From the NCBI GenBank assembly GCA_944472155.2, contig OX235273.1:107716582-107780581 (forward strand): a stretch of 64,000 nt of DNA. Reading direction: 5' to 3'. Source of the DNA: Trichobilharzia szidati (lineage: Eukaryota; Platyhelminthes; Trematoda; Strigeidida; Schistosomatidae). This document shows positions 57,301-60,300 of the stretch, in pieces. The notes beneath the pieces are model-generated. The model was given only the letters and a program-made list of their open reading frames with translations, was not told the DNA's origin and searched no databases. How positions within the stretch are numbered: the stretch's first letter is position 1; each line of letters starts with the position of its first letter. Made by a program: the position numbers and the translations under genes.

Positions 57301-60300
57301 TCATTTGAGCATTCGCACTCCTGGGACGCTATTGTTGAACTTCGTCAATGGCAGATCAGTGTTTATATACGATTCAGAAACGTTTCTCGTACGTTAAAAA
57401 GAGCGTTTCCTACAGGCCAGAGACTGTCATCCCCTTCGTCTTAGATCTGTAATAAAGACCAGATGGACAAGCAGAAAGGATGAGCAAAGAAGAACCCTGA
57501 TAACAAAGCAACTATGAACCTATCGCCCGAAGAAGTGCAGAAGGAAATGGAGATGGATTGAATACATACTGAAGTGACTCTTGAGTACCATCATGCGCCA
57601 AGCCCTTTATAAGAAGCTGTGAATTGAACGTGTATTTGGGGGTAACATGGACGAGGTCATGTGAGGACGATCTATGGAGTCAGCTAAAGAATACTACGAA
57701 GAACAGGATAAAATGGAGGTATTCTGTTGAAGGCCTACGCCCAACTTGGAACTCAAACAAGAACGATGATAGTGTATCATCCACAATCACAAAGCAGATG
57801 GGTGTTACGTATGATGGTCGCAGTGAAATAATGACCTGTTAGTGCAGCTACGCTCCATAGCTCACCTGGTACAGCATCGGATTAGTGATTTTAGAACCGC
57901 TGGTTGGAATTCCTCTGCGGTAATAGCAGTCATAACTCGCTACATAAACTACAAAGCGTTATACCTTATGTATTTTTGCAACGGATATCAGAAGACAACG
58001 TATTCACCTCAGGATAGAAAAAGATTATCCACTAAATGCCTAATATAAATCTTTTAGACTTCATATTTTATTTTGTTAATTTATTCAGCCTTTTGTACAT
58101 CGTTTCACTACATTGTTACGCGAGAAAGTTTGTCCTATATGTGGTACTTATGTAAGTATAGTTAGAACTTGTGCTAACCCAAACTAATTGCAGCTTGTTT
58201 ACGCTTTAATTTCTCTGCGTATTGCTCTCTGAATGCTACTCATTTGCTGAAACTAACATCTGTTTGTACTCAACCGAGGGAACAAAGTTTGTTAATGCTT
58301 AGTAATAAAGTTTGGTGTGTTTTGGTGTGCGTGTGTGTGTTTGTATGTGTTTATACATGGGGCTTTTAATGATGGTTCACCCATGAAATTTTCTGTTCAT
58401 CTTTCATATTTTTAATTGGATGATTATTAGCAGGCTAAATTGATTGCGAAAGTTCTACCCCAGAGATATTTGGTAGGACTTTATATACTTTCTGGGTCCT
58501 CTTATATAATATGCATTGTTTTCATAGGCTCTTTAAACTCCGATTGTTAATAGGGCGTCAGGAGCACATCTATATTCCACTCGATTCGCTTCTGTCACTT
58601 CTGACCGGCTCCATGACTACCCACACCTTTTTATTCTTCCCCACGCAATCCTCTTCACGCCATCTTGGAGACTTAGATGTCACTCCCACTCGGGTTCTAC
58701 TTGAGGATCTGGTATACGATATCATTTGAAGGTCTCTTCAGTTTATGTCCAATCCTCTTCAGTTATTTTCCGGACATTTCTTGAGCAATGGGTTGTTGGC
58801 TGGTTTGTTGTACTATCACAGTTACTTGTTAATAATCCCTTCTTCTGGAATTGGTGCTTTTTGTTGTTCGTTGGGCTTTCTTATAACCTCTGTTTTCCTT
58901 TGTTCACCTGAAGTCCAATCTCTGTTGTGTCTTCCGTCAACTTGTTGTTTTTCTTTCATAAATCCCCGTGGTTGTGAGATATGAAACATAAATCATTTGT
59001 GAATCCCAGGTCTTCTAGGGTCTTTTTGTTGGCTCACTGTATGCCCGTCTTTTCACTCTTCATGATCTGTCGCATGATCTAGTTTATTACGGTGATGAAG
59101 ACCATCGTTGATAGCAGGCAGTCCTATCCTACTTCTGTCTTTACTTCGAAGGTTTCCTTAAGTTTTCTGCTGTAAATAACTCAACATGTGGTAATATCAT
59201 GCAACTATTGAATGAGGTTTACAGATGTTTAAGGCAGGTTCCAAACTACCTGAAGATGCTTATGTAGTTAAGGTTCGTTTCGAACTCGATGGTGTAAAGG
59301 TAAGTCACCAACTACCATGCAGTGCTCTGTTTGATGACGCTGCGCAATATTGCACTTTGGTCCATATATGACTTGCTTTCCCTGAATGGGAAATTCACAG
59401 TAATAAAAGTCAGAAGAATTTAGTATGTCCACATGACTCAAGCATCCTATCCATAATTTTTCAAAAAATAACGTGAATCTCTGAGCCATCTGTATTTCGA
59501 TCCGAGATACGGCATCTTATTTTATTTAGTTCTTTTTGTTATAATCGTTCAGTTGTATCCGTTGTGTACAAACTTGCTCGCTAACATTTTTAATTGGTCT
59601 GTAGAGCCTATCGTTGAGTATTTCTGTGGGACCGTAGAAGATTATTTTGTTCTTCAAATCTATCATCACTGTGTCACATGATGTATTGGATATGGGTGTT
59701 TTACTTGAAACGTCCAGATGAAGAGTCAGTATTATGCAATAAACTACGCTGAAAGTTGTGCATATTGTGTAAAAGTATTATGCATAATAAAGTTATTGCT
59801 ATTATTTCTGGTTAGACTACGGATTGATATCGGTTAGAGAGCCACTGAAAACCAAGATGTACCGGACAGATCTTCAGCAGCCTAGTTTGGGAATCATCGG
59901 CAGTACGCACCATCACGATTCGAGCCCAGGACCTTCCAGTTACAAAGCAAGATCGTATACTGTTCAGCCACTGGTTGGTGGTCACGCTTAAATCAAGAAT
60001 TGGTAGAAGTTAGAATTCATGTGCCGTTGAGTCAGGTCCCAGTAGCTGAATGGTCTACGAGCTGGCCTTGTAACCGGAAGGTTCAAAACTTAGTGGATGT
60101 GTAATGGTGGTGAATCCCTAACTAAGAGGGAACAGCTGTCTGGTGGCGCTCCCTGGTTTTCAATGGTTCTCTAAATGGCATCAGTCCGTGTTCTAACCTG
60201 AAGCAAACTAATTATTATTAGTATCTAGACTTACGAGTTGATCACGGATTGATATCAGTTAGAGAACCATTGAGAACCAGGGAGTACTGGACAGCTTTTT

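Noticed and set aside
58327..58350. GT-rich patch as a regulatory element
   Set aside because: Short simple-sequence run in an intron without any other signal.
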